NCBI GenBank assembly: GCA_944391275.1
Contig: CALXSZ010000035.1
Coordinates: forward strand, 1 to 7,876
Reading direction: 5' to 3'
Length of the DNA: 7,876 bases
DNA from: an uncultured Syntrophomonadaceae bacterium
GTDB taxonomy: Bacteria; Bacillota; Syntrophomonadia; Syntrophomonadales; Syntrophomonadaceae
Both the position numbers and the translations under genes were made by a program. The notes beneath the pieces are model-generated. The model had not been told where the DNA came from. It saw only the letters and a program-made list of their open reading frames with translations, and ran no database searches. This document shows, piece after piece, positions 6,412 to 7,876 of this stretch (position 1 is its first letter; the number at the start of each line of letters is the position of its first letter).

Positions 6412-7158
6412 CTATTCCGCGTCGATAGACACCGAACCGCCCGCTTGTTCTTTTAGACCATCCACAATCCCCCTTGCAATAGCCCCCGCGACTTGCTGCT
6501 GATAGTCTTCATCCTGTAAAAGTTTCTCCTCTTCCGGATTCGAAAGAAATCCCGCTTCCACAATGATTGTGGGCATAGAAGCAGCCGACATTAAAAAATA
6601 CCCGTCCGCTGCCAACGCTTCCCGACGCGTATTTTTCAGCGTCGATTTCAATTGCTCCTGAACCGCTTTTCCAATACAGGCCCCCGTTTCATCTCCCTGT
6701 TCATAAAACGTCTGTGCGCCGGACCACTTCGGCGACGGATCCGCATTTAAATGAACGCTCACAAATAAATCCGCCTGATTCCGATTGGCCAAATCCGCCC
6801 GCGCCTGTAAATCCGCCCGCTTTCTTTCCCGAACGGTTCCTGAAAAATCCGCTCCGGCTAAATCCGTGTCCGTATCCCGGACGCAGATCACGATACACCC
6901 TTGTTGAATCAATTCCTTGGCCAATTTCTGACTCAGCGCCAAGCTGATATCTTTTTCCAATGTTCCGTTCGCTCCAATGGCTCCCGAATCCGGTCCGCCG
7001 TGCCCCGCGTCAATAACGACAACGCTGCCTGCTGTCACGTAAGAAATAACCGGACTCGTTTCTGGCGGCCGACCCGACGCCCCGAGCAGCGCCAATCCCA
7101 CCAAAACGCACCATAATACGAAATTACACCGCCGCCGACTCACCATCCATATCCGCAT
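6412..7158 (-). CDS. cwlD: N-acetylmuramoyl-L-alanine amidase CwlD, spore cortex
   Basis: Zinc amidase that removes the peptide from muramic acid in cortex peptidoglycan, the first step towards muramic-delta-lactam (PdaA does the next); that lactam is what germination lytic enzymes recognise. The 248 residues are close to the Bacillus protein in length. The N-terminus is basic (SRRR), followed by a hydrophobic segment at about 12-27 that acts as signal or anchor; there is no lipobox cysteine. The Amidase_3 domain covers about 46-236 with expected zinc ligands H53 (DAGHGG), E68 (TLEKD) and H136 (VSVHLNAD), and catalytic E201 (VEAGFLSNPEEEKLL). The stretches WSGAQTFY (145-152) and NTRREA (176-181) are typical of CwlD rather than of housekeeping or phage amidases. 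The ATG at 7158-7156 has a GAGAGG-type ribosome site about ten bases upstream; a second ATG at codon 5 lacks one. I could not pick out a sigma E or sigma G promoter with confidence. It faces spoIIE tail to tail. Confidence 0.93.
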   Translation of the reverse strand: MRIWMVSRRRCNFVLWCVLVGLALLGASGRPPETSPVISYVTAGSVVVIDAGHGGPDSGAIGANGTLEKDISLALSQKLAKELIQQGCIVICVRDTDTDLAGADFSGTVRERKRADLQARADLANRNQADLFVSVHLNADPSPKWSGAQTFYEQGDETGACIGKAVQEQLKSTLKNTRREALAADGYFLMSAASMPTIIVEAGFLSNPEEEKLLQDEDYQQQVAGAIARGIVDGLKEQAGGSVSIDAE

Positions 7159-7642
7159 GAGGTCTCTTCCTCTCTTCTATTTCCCATTGCTCCAACCTAT
7201 GCAGGAAATCTCCGGCTTAGAACCTTGTCTATTCGTCGCCGCTTTTTGGAAATCATACATTCATGACTATTATCTTCTTTTTGAGTTCTTTTTATAAAAG
7301 GATCAAGCCCATTATTTTGGAATACGTCCTTTTTCAAAGATCTCTTTTGTCTCTGAATAATCGCATTAGAAAAATTTATGAAAAACCTCTCCGTAAACGA
7401 TTTGACTCCGTGCAAAAATATGAATAAAATAATACCATCTGCAACACCCTTTAAGAGGAATGTTTCGGAGACGTCCGGTCGAGCGATAAAATTTTCATTC
7501 AGCTCCACCTCAATAAGCCCTGTAGAAACGCTGTATGAAAATGGCTTTTGCCCTTTAATCTCCGGGCGCTTATCCGGCGCCTCATCCGATGCAGAGAACC
7601 TGAATAATTCAACGTAATAGAACGTAATAGGCGGTGAGAGGC
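7159..7642. other. 484-bp gene-poor region between cwlD and the LysR gene
   Basis: No gene here can be named. By hand count GC is about 28-32% over 7261-7440 against roughly 50% elsewhere, rising again towards 7560. The stretch must hold the upstream region of cwlD (minus) and of the LysR-type gene (plus), but no promoter stands out for either. It contains a long minus-strand open frame that looks partly coding, and a tandem 10-bp duplication at 7611-7630. A plus-strand frame at 7378-7617 has an ATG but no ribosome site, and its Ser-rich composition looks like antisense to the minus frame. No tRNA, rRNA or CRISPR-like repeats are seen. Confidence 0.6.
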
Positions 7643-7694
7643 ATGTACACTCCCCAGTTGGATACTTTTTTACAGGTCGTTGAAACCGGAAGTT
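7197..7694 (-). pseudogene. Orphan open frame, partly coding-like; possible gene remnant
   Basis: Minus-strand frame open for 166 codons between stops, ending at TAG 7199-7197. I do not recognise a family. The part translated from about 7640 down to 7440 reads like real protein: many codons begin with G, Glu/Asp are common, and segments such as RFSASDEAPDKRPEIKG and STGLIEVELNENFIARPD have balanced composition. After about 7440 the frame enters the AT-rich stretch and turns hydrophobic, then Lys/Arg-rich, as random AT-rich DNA would. The upper end overlaps the LysR start and has no ATG or ribosome site; the only conventional start is a GTG at 7508-7506 in the middle of the coding-like part, giving 103 codons. 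This fits a gene fragment left by rearrangement, with both ends lost. It could also be a chance frame, or the antisense shadow of leader sequence. Confidence 0.3.
7611..7630. repeat. Tandem 10-bp duplication upstream of the LysR gene
   Basis: AACGTAATAG occurs twice in direct succession (7611-7620 and 7621-7630) with no mismatch. The second copy runs into the ribosome binding site of the LysR-type gene. It is either a recent replication-slippage product or a pair of binding sites spaced by about one helical turn. Confidence 0.85.
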
Positions 7695-7876
7695 TTAACA
7701 AGGCGGCGGAAAAACTTTACATTAGCCCGCCGGCCGTCATCAAACAGATCAATTTGTTGGAACGGGATCTTGATGTCCAACTGTTCATTCGAACGCACCG
7801 GGGCCTAAACTTGACCCCAGCAGGCGAATCCCTGTATAACGACGCAAAATACATCACCCAATATTGCAAAGATTCC
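7643..7876 (+). CDS. LysR-type transcriptional regulator, N-terminal part (cut by window edge)
   Basis: Partial gene: 78 codons from the ATG at 7643 to the window edge. It encodes the N-terminal winged helix-turn-helix of a LysR-type regulator, a tetrameric DNA-binding protein that usually controls adjacent or divergent genes in response to a small molecule. The pattern is canonical: LDTFLQVVETGSFNKAAEKL (6-25) is helices 1 and 2, ISPPAVIKQINLLERDL (27-43) is the recognition helix and linker, and VQLFIRTHRGLNLTPAGESL (45-64) is the wing with the conserved LF.R...G..LT.AG. The ribosome site AGGCGGTGA (7629-7637), eight of nine to AGGAGGTGA, lies five bases before the ATG. The effector domain is outside the window, so the ligand and regulon are unknown. 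cwlD, about 480 bp away and divergent, is a sporulation gene and an unlikely target. Confidence 0.92.
   Translation, partial: MYTPQLDTFLQVVETGSFNKAAEKLYISPPAVIKQINLLERDLDVQLFIRTHRGLNLTPAGESLYNDAKYITQYCKDS

Noticed and set aside
7159..7260. Sigma E or sigma G promoter for cwlD
   Set aside because: GCATAGG and GAATA motifs are present, but the spacing between possible -10 and -35 elements is wrong, so no promoter was called.
7561..7590. GGCGC-TTATCCG-GCGCC inverted repeat as a possible terminator or regulatory hairpin
   Set aside because: The stem is only 5 bp, with no T-run on either side and no gene end nearby.
7378..7617. Plus-strand 79-codon frame with an ATG just before the LysR-type gene
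   Set aside because: It has no ribosome binding site, and its Ser/Phe/Thr-rich composition looks like the reverse of the minus-strand frame, which has the better coding signature. It is not reported as a gene.
1..7876. CRISPR array, tRNA or rRNA gene, insertion sequence or phage module
   Set aside because: No spaced repeats, tRNA-like folds, terminal inverted repeats flanking a transposase, or phage genes were seen in the window.

Overview
The window comes from an endospore-forming member of the Bacillota (Firmicutes). The evidence is two sporulation-specific genes (spoIIE and cwlD), a tilS-ftsH neighbourhood typical of that phylum, strong G-rich Shine-Dalgarno sites, frequent TTG starts and sigma-A-type promoters. 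Base composition is near 50% GC by eye. A Negativicutes or Clostridia-like lineage seems likelier than Bacillus itself, but the sequence does not settle the genus.

Layout from left to right. At 1-312 (minus) is the N-terminal 104 residues of a sodium:solute symporter-family permease, cut by the window edge, with its own near-consensus promoter at 360-388. A strong rho-independent terminator at 411-458 closes the ftsH transcript. ftsH (477-2390, minus, TTG start) encodes the membrane AAA+ zinc protease. It lies downstream of tilS (2556 to 3932 or 3950, minus), the tRNA-Ile lysidine synthetase, and has an additional promoter of its own at 2494-2522. From a roughly 190-bp divergent intergenic region, spoIIE (4141-6390, plus, TTG start) runs the other way; it encodes the membrane-anchored PP2C phosphatase that activates sigma F in the forespore. 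spoIIE converges, with only 21 bp between stop codons, on cwlD (6412-7158, minus), the spore-cortex amidase. A 484-bp gap follows, with an AT-rich core of about 30% GC and an orphan coding-like open frame that I cannot identify. The window ends in the N-terminal HTH of a LysR-type regulator (7643-7876, plus, partial).

Functionally, tilS and ftsH are housekeeping genes (AUA decoding; membrane protein quality control). spoIIE and cwlD act at different stages of spore formation: compartment-specific sigma F activation, and later muramic-delta-lactam formation in the cortex. Compared with the co-directional spoIIE...tilS-hpt-ftsH cluster of Bacillus, spoIIE here is divergent from tilS and hpt is absent between tilS and ftsH.

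Most of the window is recognisable core genome. I found no convincing new multi-gene system. The points most worth a second look are the orphan open frame and AT-rich island at 7159-7642, the probable CTG start of tilS, the run of non-ATG starts, and possible Spo0A-type control sites upstream of spoIIE.
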